Source of the DNA: Myoxocephalus aenaeus
Taxonomy: Eukaryota > Chordata > Actinopteri > Perciformes > Cottidae
NCBI GenBank assembly: GCA_038501785.1
Contig: JBAMJR010000199.1
Coordinates: 21,001 to 85,000, forward strand
Direction: 5' to 3'
Length of the DNA: 64,000 nucleotides
The position numbers were made by a program, and so were the translations under genes. Numbering within the stretch: the first letter of the stretch is position 1; each line of letters starts with the position of its first letter. The notes beneath the pieces were generated by a model that was given only the letters and a program-made list of their open reading frames with translations, did no database searches and was not told the DNA's origin. Positions 24,841-37,500 of the stretch are shown piece by piece.

Positions 24841-25097
24841 CTACGGCTGCTCAATGGACGGCGTGTTGAAGCAGCCCTCCGGCAGCGTGTTCTTGATGTC
24901 GTTGAGGTTGGAGATGTCGGCGCGGATCTCTCGGATCTGCCGGTCGTAGTCGTGGATCATGTCCTCCTGCGAGCGCGCCGCGTCGTTCAGCTCCGTCAGC
25001 TTGCGGTCCAGAGCGCTGTCGCCCATCTTGCCCTTGGCCTTCTTCAGGGACTCGTCGATCTGGTTCAGTTTGCTCAGGTCCACTTTGTCAATGTTCC
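24841..25097 (-). CDS. lamc1: lamc1 exon 28 (C-terminus and stop)
   Basis: 257 nt, from a ccctccag acceptor to the TAG stop at 24843-24841. It encodes DKVDLSKLNQIDESLKKAKG and ends LPEGCFNTPSIEQP. The cysteine near the end and the glutamate third from the end are features needed for beta-chain linkage and integrin recognition in mammalian gamma-1. Confidence 0.98.
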
Positions 25098-28000
25098 CTG
25101 GAGGGAAGACAAGAGACCTGATGATGAGAACCTCTGCATGGATCTGCTCCTTCAGGAGGGAACCGTAACCCTGCTGCTGAAGGAGGGAACCCTAACCCTG
25201 AGGGAACCCTAACCCTGCTCCTGAAGGAGGGAACCCTAACCCTGCTCCTGAAGGAGGGAACCCTAACCCTGCTCCTGAAGAAGGGAACCCTAACCCTGCT
25301 CCTGAAGAAGGGAACCCTAACCCTGCTCCTGAAGGAGGGAACCCTAACCCTGAGGGAACCCTAACCCTGAGGGAACCCTAACCCTGCTCCTTCAGGAGGG
25401 AACCGTAACCCTGCTGCTGAAGGAGGGAACCCTAACCCTGCTCCTGAAGGAGGGAACCCTAACCCTGCTCCTGAAGGAGGGAACCCTAACCCTGAGGGAA
25501 CCCTAACCCTGCTCCTGAAGAAGGGAACCCTAACCCTGCTCCTGAAGGAGGGAACCCTAACCCTGCTCCTGAAGGAGGGAACCCTAACCCTGAGGGAACC
25601 CTAACCCTGCTCCTGAAGAAGGGAACCCTAACCCTGCTCCTGAAGGAGGGAACCCTAACCCTGCTCCTGAAGGAGGGAACCCTAACCCTGCTGCTGAAGG
25701 AGGGAACCCTAACCCTGCTGCTGAAGAAGAGAACCCTAACCCTGCTGCTGAAGAAGAGAACCCTAACCCTGAGGGAACCCTAACCCTGCTCCTGAAGGAG
25801 GGAACCCTAACCCTGCTCCTGAAGAAGGGAACCCTAACCCTGCTGCTGAAGAAGGGAACCCTAACCCTGCTCCTGAAGAAGGGAACCCTAACCCTGAGGG
25901 AACCCTAACCCTGCTCCTGAAGGAGGGAACCCTAACCCTGCTGCTGAAGAAGGGAACCCTAACCCTGCTCCTGAAGAAGGGAACCCTAACCCTGAGGGAA
26001 CCCTAACCCTGCTCCTGAAGAAGGGAACCCTAACCCTGAGGGAACCCTAACCCTGCTCCTGAAGGAGGGAACCCTAACCCTGCTCCTGAAGGAGGGAACC
26101 CTAACCCTGCTCCTGAAGGAGGGAACCCTAACCCTGCTCCTGAAGGAGGGAACCCTAACCCTGCTCCTGAAGGAGGGAACCCTAACCCTGCTGCTGAAGG
26201 AGGGAACCCTAACCCTGCTGCTGAAGGAGGGAACCCTAACCCTGCTCCTGAAGGAGGGAACCCTAACCCTGCTCCTGAAGGAGGGAACCCTAACCCTGCT
26301 CCTGAAGAAGGGAACCCTAACCCTGCTCCTGAAGGAGGGAACCCTAACCCTGCTCCTGAAGGAGTAGAACCCGCTAGCATCCATGAGGCCGAGTTATCGG
26401 TTCTTTATTGTCCCAGAGTGAGACGTCCTGGTCTCAAATCTCCTCTCTCCTGTCTCTTTGTATCTGTCTCTTTGTCTCTCATGATCAAAAAGAACCAATC
26501 AGAGTATTGATAAGGATCCATATATCTTTATATATTTACAGGTCCTCACCCAGCTGGTCCAGCAGCACGGTGATGGTGGTCAGCACCGTCTTCACGGCGC
26601 TCTTGGCCTTGCGGGCGTTGTCCTCGGCCTCCTTGGCGTTGTCCGACGCCTGAGGAGAAGTAAACGTAGTTGAAGCGACACAAACACAAACGGGTTTCCA
26701 CAGATCTCTGGAAGCGGCGTCCTACCATTCCCGCCATCATCATGTCGGCGTCGGCCTCGGCCTTCTTCCGGAGCAGCTCCCGCTCCGCGGCGTCCAGCTG
26801 GTCCATCATGTCTCCGACCTGGTTGTCCAGCTCGTTGGTGTCCTGGAAGGCCGTCTCTGCGTCCTGCTTGGTCTTAGCTGAGCCCTGAGGACGCAGCGCT
26901 CGATTCATTCATGCTTCATGGCATACACTTCATGTTCTAACTTTAGTCATGGTTCTAACTTTAGTCATGGTTATAACTTTATAACACCAATTAATAACCC
27001 ACAACTAATGCTCTTTAACAGGTAAAACATCACGACACAACAGTTTGTGACAAACAATTTGTAACACTAATAATTGTACATTTATAAAATTACACCGCCG
27101 AACTGCATGCTGGGTAAAGCTCACCCACTATCACAACAAGAAGAAACAGGAAGGGACAGACACTTCCTGTTTTTTTTCCACCTACATTCCCCTGGGTCCT
27201 AAGTCCCTCCATGTTTAGCTTCCTAACACCCTCTATGTACCAACGTACCCAGCGTCAATGAATGAATGGGTTTACTTGAAAACAAATACTGTGAAACCAC
27301 CAGAATCTTACAAAATACTGTGATATGAATTTTTGGCCATACCGCCCAGCCCTACATATATATTATATCATGGGTCTCTCGGCTCCGTCGTACCTTCTGC
27401 ACGTTGCCGGCGATCTTCTCGGCCTCCTCCGCCTTGTTCTTGGCCTCTCGGGCGTCGGCGGCCGCGTTGCCGAGCGCCGCCTCCGCCTGCCTGGTCTTCT
27501 GGTTGGCGGCCATGATGGTGGCGTTGATGGCGGGGATCTTCTTCAGAGCGTCCTCCGCCGCCGTCTTGTTGTCGTTCACGCGCTTGTCGAAGTCTGCAGG
27601 AGGAGAACGTCAAAGAGAATGTCAAAGGAGGAGAACATCAGAGAGAACGTCTATTATAGAGAGGGAGAGAGAGAGAGTCAGGTACCCCTGAGGTCCTCCA
27701 GGATGCTCTCGGCCTCTTTAAAGGTGGACTGGCCCTTCTTCGCCGCCTCCTCAGCCAGAGCTTTGGCAGCGTCGGCTCGAGCCAAAAGCTGATCTGCAGT
27801 CTGTCAGAGACAGGAAACAGGAAGTGAGACGTCAACAACAAAACGCATCATAACTTGATGTCACCGTTTCATTTGTCTTTCAAATCTGGCTTTATGTTTT
27901 CAGCCGGCTGCGACTCCTTCCGTCCATTCGACTCTGTGTGTTAAAGTTAGCCTAGCTTAGCATCAACGTACCTGCTGCTCACTCCTTCCTTTCTCCAGCA

Positions 28001-30099
28001 GCTTGCGCACTTCCTGCTCTTTGCCCCTCAGGTCGTCTCTCAGGTCGTTGTACTCCTTCTCCGTCTTGTCGATGAGCTTGTCGAGGTCCGACGCCTCCTT
28101 CTTGATCTTACTGGCTTCATCCTGACAAATGCAAAGGCTGCTGGGTTATCCACAAGGTCTAGATATGCTTATTATAAACCATCATCTCCTATGTGAGTCA
28201 CCTTCTGTACCTCTTGTTCCCCGTGTTCCAGTAGTCGTAGGAACCCCAAATGAGTTATAATACCTGTGTTATTTTATATCATCACTTTTATACCGTTTTT
28301 GATCATAACTATGAACATCCAGCATGATATGATTCCCCAAAAATGCCTCCTCGAGCGGTCCCCGACTTGTTCAAACTGTATGGTTCAGGGCCTTAACAAC
28401 AACCCACATACTAATAAGACACCTTTTTAGAAAGATTAGGAACTAAAGAATCGGAATATGCAACAAAATCACAATCCAACAAAGCATTGGCATGTTAGGA
28501 AGGAGTTTCAGTCAAATAACTGTGTTGTTCGGTTCAAAAATGAAAAGATTACTTATTTTATGGCCAAACATTGTCCGATTCAGACATGCTGGGTATTGAG
28601 TTGTTCAGCAGCTTCCGCACGTGCTGAATGACGCGGTTTTAGAAATGTGGACGAACCAGGAAGGCTTCAGGACTCATAAACGTCCGCCGTTTTGTGACTT
28701 TACAGGTACTAATAGGGTTTATAAGGATTTTTTTTTACGGGATGTGTCTGTTAGTGAAATCCGACGTTGTAAGGGGAACTTATTAAGGATTTAGTGAAAC
28801 GTTACGGTCGACGCAGCAAGTTTACATAAGTACTTAAACTTAACGGTTACTTTATAATTTTGTTAAACCATAGGTCTCTTCTCACAAGGGTTACGGTATT
28901 GTGGTTGCAGAGATAATTAAGTTTCCGTTTTTAAAAACAAGATTATTTTGAAGTCACCTCCAGCGCTTTGGTGTCGAACGTCGGGACGCTCGTCAGGTTG
29001 GCGAAGATCTTCACAGCTTTGTCTCCGGCGTCTTCGGCCTCGGCCTGAACCTTGTTGGCCTGTTTCTCCAGATTCTTGGCCAGCTCCTTGGCCTCGTTGT
29101 ACCTGGACAGTGTTTACATGAACAGCGTTTACATTCATACTTCAGGGTATATGAATATGTAATATGTGAAGGACGCTTCAACGGAGACGCACTTCTTGTT
29201 GAGCTCGTCGATCTCCCGGCTCGTCTTGCCCTCTCCTTCCAGAGTCTTCAGCAGCAGGTTGTGCGCTTTGGTCGACGTGTCGTTGGCGTCTTTGGCGATC
29301 TTCTCGATCTGGTCGGCGTCCATCTTGTGCCTAAGACGACAGACGTTCTGTAGTTTAGTAGATGTTCTAACTAAACTCTGTTCAGAGACAAAGATCCTCT
29401 GATCAACACATGTTCTGTAGTCATAAACTCTTTTCTCCACAACGTACTTGTCAGCCAGCGTCCGGGCCTCCTCCGCCAGCAGCGTCATGTTGTTCGGGTC
29501 TCCGGTGCCGCTCGGGGGTTTGATGTCCTGCGGACAGAAAGCCACCGTCGGTTAACGAGCTCTCGGCGGGCCGCGTTTAGCTAACCGCTAACGGGACAAA
29601 CGGCGCCGCCACTCACCACTTTGCCGACGGCGTCCTTGGCCTTGTCCAGCTCCTGGCGGGCGCGGTCGATCAGGTCCTCGGCGTCCCGGACGCGGTGGCG
29701 CGCGCGGTCGGCCTGCGTGCCGGTGTCGTCCACCGTGCTGCGGATGCTCTGCAGGCGGTTCCATTGCGTCGTCAGAGTGCTGTTGATGCCGCTCAGCCGG
29801 TCCAGAAGACCGCGGTCCACGTCTGTGTGGGGAAAGGTCAAAGGTCAGGGACCGGAAACCAGAAACCAGGGCTGAGCTGGTTCCTGACATATCAGTAAGT
29901 TATAGAATCTATAAGCAGACCTTTGCTGGCCTGCGCCTCCTCCAGCAGCTCCATGATCGCTTTCTCCGCGTCCTGCAGCCGGTCCTCGAACGCCTCGTCG
30001 GTGACGGCGTCGCGGCCCGAGCCGAGGCCGTCGATCAGGGTCTGCAGGTCGTGCAGCTTCTGCCTCTGCTGGTTCACCTGCACACACACACACACACAC

Positions 30100-30153
<54 letters not shown>

Positions 30154-31294
30154 CATTATGCTTCTGCTCCGTAGGTTTAGCATTTTGTCTTTGGTTTTAT
30201 GAACATAATAATAATAATAATAATTATTAACCACATGTGTTTGCTTTGCACGAGTGGTTTCATGTTGCATAGTTTAACGCTAACCGGCTCACCTTGTCCC
30301 GGACCAGGCTGTAGCAGGACGGGCACTGCTGGCAGCCCGGGTTGGAGCGGTTGTAGAAGTAGTTTTCCTCACACATGTCGCACCGCGCGCCCACGAAGCC
30401 GGGACGGCACTCGCAGCGCCCGACCTCCTGACACTGAGCGGAGCGGGAGCCCTCGGGGTCGCAGTCACAGGCTGAGGGCACAAGGAGGTCGTTAAGAGGT
30501 CATCAGGAGGTCGTTAGGGCAGACAGGCAGAGAGACAGACAGACACTCACGTTTGCATCCGGACGAGCTGAAGCCGAAGAAGTTGACCTCGCAGCGTTCG
30601 CAGTGCGGGCCGGTGACGCCGGGCTGACACTCGCACTGCCCCGACGTGATGTCACACTGACCGTTGGTGGAGCCAATCGGATTGCAGTCGCACCTGTGGA
30701 GGCGAGTGGGAGGAGCCGATTAAAACCCCCCGAAAAGCACCACGACCGGCATCGTCACGAAGAGAGAAGGAGAGGAGAGCTCACCGATCGCAGCCGCTGC
30801 CGCTCTGCAGGTTGAAGAAGCCGGGCTGGCAGGCGCCGCAGCCGCGCCCCGCCACGTTGGGGAGACACTCGCACTGACCGGTGACCTGAGAGCAGCCGGT
30901 CTGTCCACCCACCGTACCGGACGCAGAGCAGGCGCAGGCTGAGGACAGAGACCAGAGATCAGAGACCAGACGCCAGGGTATCAGAGCCCTTAGAGGGGAA
31001 CCCGGTGAGACCCTGAACGGGGAACCCCCCTCCTACCGTTGCACTTGTCGGCGGCGCTGCTGGCCAGGGCGTTGCCGTAGAAGCCCTCCTGGCAGCGGTC
31101 GCAGAAGAAGCCGTCCGTGTTGTAGATGCACTTCAGGCACTCTCCGGTCTCGCGGTCGCAGTTCCCCACGGCGTTGGGGTCGATGTTGTCGCTGCACTTG
31201 CAGGCCCGGCAGACCCGGACCGGCCCACTCTGACCCAGCGGGTCGCCGAAGAACCCGTCGTCACAGAGCTCACAACGCTTCCCTGGGGGGGAGG

Positions 31295-31338
<44 letters not shown>

Positions 31339-31484
31339 TCAGTCTCAATCTGATTAAGCAAATAAAATAAAATCATCTAAAACCTGATGACAGCTCTTTG
31401 TTTTCCAGGACATTTTGGACTTTTCCAGAACCCCAAAATGTCCTCAAAGAACAGAAACGAGAGACAAAGAGGTGGATGTCGTAC

Positions 31485-31522
<38 letters not shown>

Positions 31523-34500
31523 CTGTGGTTCCTGCGGGACAGTTGGTGCAGACCACCTCTCTGGTTTTGGGCACCACGGCGCAGGTGGCTCCGGCCGGAC
31601 ACGGACACGGCTGACAGTCAGCCGACGACCCGCGGGTGGCGTCGCCGTAGAAACCGTCTTTACAGCGCTCACAGCTGAGGCCGGCCGTGTCGTCACGACA
31701 GTCGCACGCACCTGGACCGACGAGAGACACGGTCAGGAACCAGTGGAACCAGTACAACCAATGCTACCAGGCAGTTCCCAGTATAACCAGTGTCAGTTCC
31801 CAGTATAACAAGTATAACCAATGCTACCAGTCAGTTCCCAGTATAACCAGTGTCAGTTCCCAGTATAACAAGTATAACTAATGCTAGCAGTCAGTTCCCA
31901 GTTTAACCAATGCTAGCAGTCAGTTCCCAGTATAACCAGTGTCAGTTCCCAGTATAACCAGTGTCAGTTCCCAGTATAACAAGTATAATCAATGCTAGCA
32001 GTCAGTTCCCAGTAGAACCAGTGTCAGTTCCCAGTAGAACCAGTGTCAGTTCCCAGTAGAACCAGTGTCAGTTCCCAGTATAACAAGTATAATCAATACT
32101 AGCAGTCAGTTCCCAGTAGAACCAGTGTCAGTTCCCAGTAGAACCAGTATCAGTTCCCAGTAGAACCAGTATCAGTTCCCAGTATAACAAGTATAATCAA
32201 TGCTAGCAGTCAGTTCCCAGTAGAACCAGTGTCAGTTCCCAGTAGAACCAGTATCAGTTCCCAGTAGAACCAGTGTCAGTTCCCAGTAGAACCAGTGTCA
32301 GTTCCCAGTAGAACCAGTATCAGTTCCCAGTAGAACCAGTATCAGTTCCCAGTATAACCAGTATAATCAATACTAGCAGTCAGTTCCCAGTATAACCAGT
32401 GTCAGTTCCCAGTATAACCAGTATCAGTTCCCAGTAGAACCAGTGTCAGTTCCCAGTAGAACCAGTGTCAGTTCCCAGTAGAACCAGTGTCAGTTCCCAG
32501 TATAACAAGTATAATCAATGCTAGCAGTCAGTTCCCAGTAGAACCAGTGTCAGTTCCCAGTAGAAGCCGTGTCAGTTCCCAGTATAACAAGTATAATCAA
32601 TGCTAGCAGTCAGTTCCCAGTAGAAGCAGTGTCAGTTCCCAGTATAACAAGTATAATCAATGCTAGCAGTCAGTTCCCAGTATAACCAGTGTCAGTTCCC
32701 AGTATAACCAGTGTCAGTTCCCAGTAGAACCAGTGTCAGTTCCCAGTAGAACCAGTGTCAGTTCCCAGTAGAACCAGTGTCAGTTCCCAGTAGAACCAGT
32801 GTCAGTTCCCAGTAGAACCAGTGTCAGTTCCCAGTAGAACAAGTATAATCAATGCTAGCAGTCAGTTCCCAGTAGAACCAGTGTCAGTTCCCAGTAGAAC
32901 CAGTGTCAGTTCCCAGTATAACCAGTGTCAGTTCCCAGTATAACAAGTATAATCAATGCTAGCAGTCAGTTCCCAGTAGAACCAGTGTCAGTTCCCAGTA
33001 TAACCAGTGTCAGTTCCCAGTATAACCAGTGTCAGTTCCCAGTATAACAAGTATAATCAATGCTAGCAGTCAGTTCCCAGTAGAACCAGTGTCAGTTCCC
33101 AGTAGAACCAGTGTCAGTTCCCAGTATAACCAGTGTCAGTTCCCAGTAGAAGCAGTGTCAGTTCCCAGTAGAACAAGTATAATCAATGCTAGCAGTCAGT
33201 TCCCAGTAGAACCAGTGTCAGTTCCCAGTAGAACCAGAGTCAGTTCCCAGTAGAACCAGTGTCAGTTCCCAGTAGAACCAGTGTCAGTTCCCAGTATAAC
33301 CAGTGTCAGTTCCCAGTATAACCAGTGTCAGTTCCCAGTATAACAAGTATAATCAATGCTAGCAGTCAGTTCCCAGTAGAACCAGTGTCAGTTCCCAGTA
33401 TAACCAGTGTCAGTTCCCAGTATAACCAGTGTCAGTTCCCAGTATAACCAGTGTCAGTTCCCAGTATAACCAGTGTCAGTTCCCAGTATAACAAGTATAA
33501 TCAATGCTAGCAGTCAGTTCCCAGTAGAACCAGTGTCAGTTCCCAGTAGAACCAGTGTCAGTTCCCAGTATAACCAGTGTCAGTTCCCAGTATAACCAGT
33601 GTCAGTTCCCAGTATAACAAGTATAATCAATGCTAGCAGTCAGTTCCCAGTATAACCAGTGTCAGTTCCCAGTATAACCAGTGTCAGTTCCCAGTATAAC
33701 AAGTATAATCAATGCTCGCAGTCAGTTCCCAGTAGAACCAGTGTCAGTTCCCAGTATAACCAGTGTCAGTTCCCAGTATAACAAGTATAATCAATGCTAG
33801 CAGTCAGTTCCCAGTAGAACCAGTGTCAGTTCCCAGTATAACCAGTGTCAGTTCCCAGTATAACCAGTGTCAGTTCCCAGTATAATCAATGCTAGCAGTC
33901 AGTTCCCAGTAGAACCAGTGTCAGTTCCCAGTAGAACCAGTGTCAGTTCCCAGTATAACCAGTGTCAGTTCCCAGTATAACCAGTGTCAGTTCCCAGTAT
34001 AACAAGTATAATCAATGCTAGCAGTCAGTTCCCAGTAGAACCAGTGTCAGTTCCCAGTATAACCAGTGTCAGTTCCCAGTAGAACCAGTGTCAGTTCCCA
34101 GTATAACAAGTATAATCAATGCTAGCAGTCAGTTCCCAGTAGAACCAGTGTCAGTTCCCAGTAGAACCAGTGTCAGTTCCCAGTAGAACCAGTGTCAGTT
34201 CCCAGTATAACCAGTGTCAGTTCCCAGTATAACAAGTATAATCAATGCTAGCAGTCAGTTCCCAGTAGAACCAGTGTCAGTTCCCAGTAGAACCAGTGTC
34301 AGTTCCCAGTAGAACCAGTGTCAGTTCCCAGTAGAACCAGTGTCAGTTCCCAGTAGAACCAGTGTCAGTTCCCAGTAGAACCAGTGTCAGTTCCCAGTAG
34401 AACCAGTGTCAGTTCCCAGTAGAACCAGTGTCAGTTCCCAGTAGAACCAGTGTCAGTTCCCAGTATAACCAGTGTCAGTTCCCAGTATAACCAGTGTCAG

Positions 34501-37500
34501 TTCCCAGTAGAACCAGTGTCAGTTCCCAGTACAACCAGTGTCAGTTCCCAGTACAACCAGTGTCAGTTCCCAGTACAACCAGTGTCAGTTCCCAGTACAA
34601 CCAGTGTCAGTTCCCAGTATAACCAGTGTCAGTTCCCAGTAGAACCAGTGTCAGTTCCCAGTAGAACCAGTGTCAGTTCCCAGTATAACCAGTGTCAGTT
34701 CCCAGTATAACCAGTGTCAGTTCCCAGTATAACAAGTATAATCAATGCTAGCAGTCAGTTCCCAGTAGAACCAGTGTCAGTTCCCAGTAGAACCAGTGTC
34801 AGTTCCCAGTAGAACCAGTGTCAGTTCCCAGTAGAACCAGTGTCAGTTCCCAGTATAACAAGTATAATCAATGCTAGCAGTCAGTTCCCAGTATAACCAG
34901 TGTCAGTTCCCAGTATAACCAGTGTCAGTTCCCAGTATAACAAGTATAATCAATGCTCGCAGTCAGTTCCCAGTAGAACCAGTGTCAGTTCCCAGTAGAA
35001 CCAGTGTCAGTTCCCAGTATAACCAGTGTCAGTTCCCAGTATAACAAGTATAATCAATGCTAGCAGTCAGTTCCCAGTAGAACCAGTGTCAGTTCCCAGT
35101 ATAACCAGTGTCAGTTCCCAGTATAACCAGTGTCAGTTCCCAGTATAATCAATGCTAGCAGTCAGTTCCCAGTAGAACCAGTGTCAGTTCCCAGTAGAAC
35201 CAGTGTCAGTTCCCAGTATAACCAGTGTCAGTTCCCAGTAGAACCAGTGTCAGTTCCCAGTATAACAAGTATAATCAATGCTAGCAGTCAGTTCCCAGTA
35301 GAACCAGTGTCAGTTCCCAGTAGAACCAGTGTCAGTTCCCAGTAGAACCAGTGTCAGTTCCCAGTATAACCAGTGTCAGTTCCCAGTATAACCAGTGTCA
35401 GTTCCCAGTAGAACCAGTGTCAGTTCCCAGTAGAACCAGTGTCAGTTCCCAGTAGAACCAGTGTCAGTTCCCAGTATAACCAGTGTCAGTTCCCAGTATA
35501 ACAAGCAAGTGTCAGTTCCCAGTAGAACCAGTGTCAGTTCCCAGTAGAACCAGTGTCAGTTCCCAGTAGAACCAGTGTCAGTTCCCAGTATAACCAGTGT
35601 CAGTTCCCAGTACAACCAGTGTCAGTTCCCAGTACAACCAGTGTCAGTTCCCAGTATAACAAGTGTCAGTTCCCAGTAGAACCAGTGTCAGTTCCCAGTA
35701 GAACCAGTGTCAGTTCCCAGTAGAACCAGTGTCAGTTCCCAGTATAACCAGTGTCAGTTCCCAGTACAACCAGTGTCAGTTCCCAGTATAACCAGTGTCA
35801 GTTCCCAGTAGAGCCAGTGTCAGTTCCCAGTAGAACCAGTGTCAGTTCCCAGTAGAACCAGTGTCAGTTCCCAGTATAACCAGTGTCAGTTCCCAGTATA
35901 ACCAGTGTCAGTTCCCAGTATAACAAGTATAATCAATGCTAGCAGTCAGTTCCCAGTAGAACCAGTGTCAGTTCCCAGTAGAACCAGTGTCAGTTCCCAG
36001 TAGAACCAGTGTCAGTTCCCAGTAGAACCAGTGTCAGTTCCCAGTATAACAAGTATAATCAATGCTAGCAGTCAGTACCCAGTATAACCAGTGTCAGTTC
36101 CCAGTATAACAAGTATAATCAATGCTAGCAGTCAGTTCCCAGTAGAACCAGTGTCAGTTCCCAGTAGAACCAGTGTCAGTTCCCAGTATAACCAGTGTCA
36201 GTTCCCAGTATAACCAGTGTCAGTTCCCAGTAGAACCAGTGTCAGTTCCCAGTAGAACCAGTGTCAGTTCCCAGTAGAACCAGTGTCAGTTCCCAGTAGA
36301 ACCAGTGTCAGTTCCCAGTAGAACCAGTGTCAGTTCCCAGTAGAACCAGTGTCAGTTCCCAGTAGAACCAGTAGTACCAGTGGCGGGGTTGCAGGCCTCG
36401 CTGTGTCCGTTACAGTTGCAGGGCTCACAGCCGCTGAAGGCTCCGAGCTCCGGACGGGCGCGTCGATATCCCAGAGTGCACTGCTCACAGTGTTGCCCCT
36501 GGTAACCCTGAGGACAGGTGCAGCGCTCCACCCAGTGGGCCGGCTCACCTGGAGCCCGCCTCGCCGTTACCAAGGAGACGTCGTCAAGGTAACCGGCACC
36601 TGGAGAGACGAGTCGTTGTTACATGATCTATCTAAAGTGATCTTTAATAAATGTGTTGTTGTTGTGCAGTTGTGTGTGTTGTGTTTATGTGATGTTGTTG
36701 TTATCGTTGTGGTTGTGTTGTGTGTGATGTTGTTGTTATCGTTGTGGTTGTGTAGTTGTGTGTGTGATGTTGATGTTATCGTTGTGTTGATGTTTTGTGT
36801 GTTGTTGTTATTGTTGTTGTTGTGTAGTTGTGTGTGTGTTATCGTTGTGGTTGTGTTGTGTGTGTTGTTGTTATCGTTGTGGTTGTGTTTATGTGTTGTG
36901 TGATGTTGTTGATATCGTTGTGGTTGTGTAGTTGTGTGTGTGATGTTGTTGTTATCATTGTTGTTGGGTTGTTTATGTGTTGTGTGATGTTGTTGATATC
37001 GTTGTGGTTGTGTGATGTTGTTGTTATCGTTGTGTTGTGTTTATGTTTTGTGTGATGTTGTTGTTATCGTTGTGTTGTGTTTATGTTTTGTGTGATGTTG
37101 TTGTTATCGTTGTGTTGTGTTTATGTTTTGTGTGATGTTGTTGTTATCGTTGTGTTGTGTTTATGTTTTGTGTGATGTTGTTGTTATCGTTGTTGTTGGG
37201 TTGTTTATGTGTTGTGTGTGATGTTGTTGTTATCGTTGTGGTTTTGTGTGATGTTGTTGTTATCGTTGTTGTTGTGTAGTTGTGTGTGTGAGGTTGTTGT
37301 TATCGTTGTGTTGATGTTTTGTGTGATGTTGTTGTTATCGTTGTTGTTGTGTGTGTGATGTTGTTGTTATCATTGTTGTTGGGTTGTTTATGTGTTGTGT
37401 GATGTCGTTGTTATTGTTGTTCATGTGTTGTGTGATGTTGTTATCGTTGTTGTGTTGCGTACTCTTCTCGCTGTAGGTGCCGCGGATCTTGATGGCGGTG

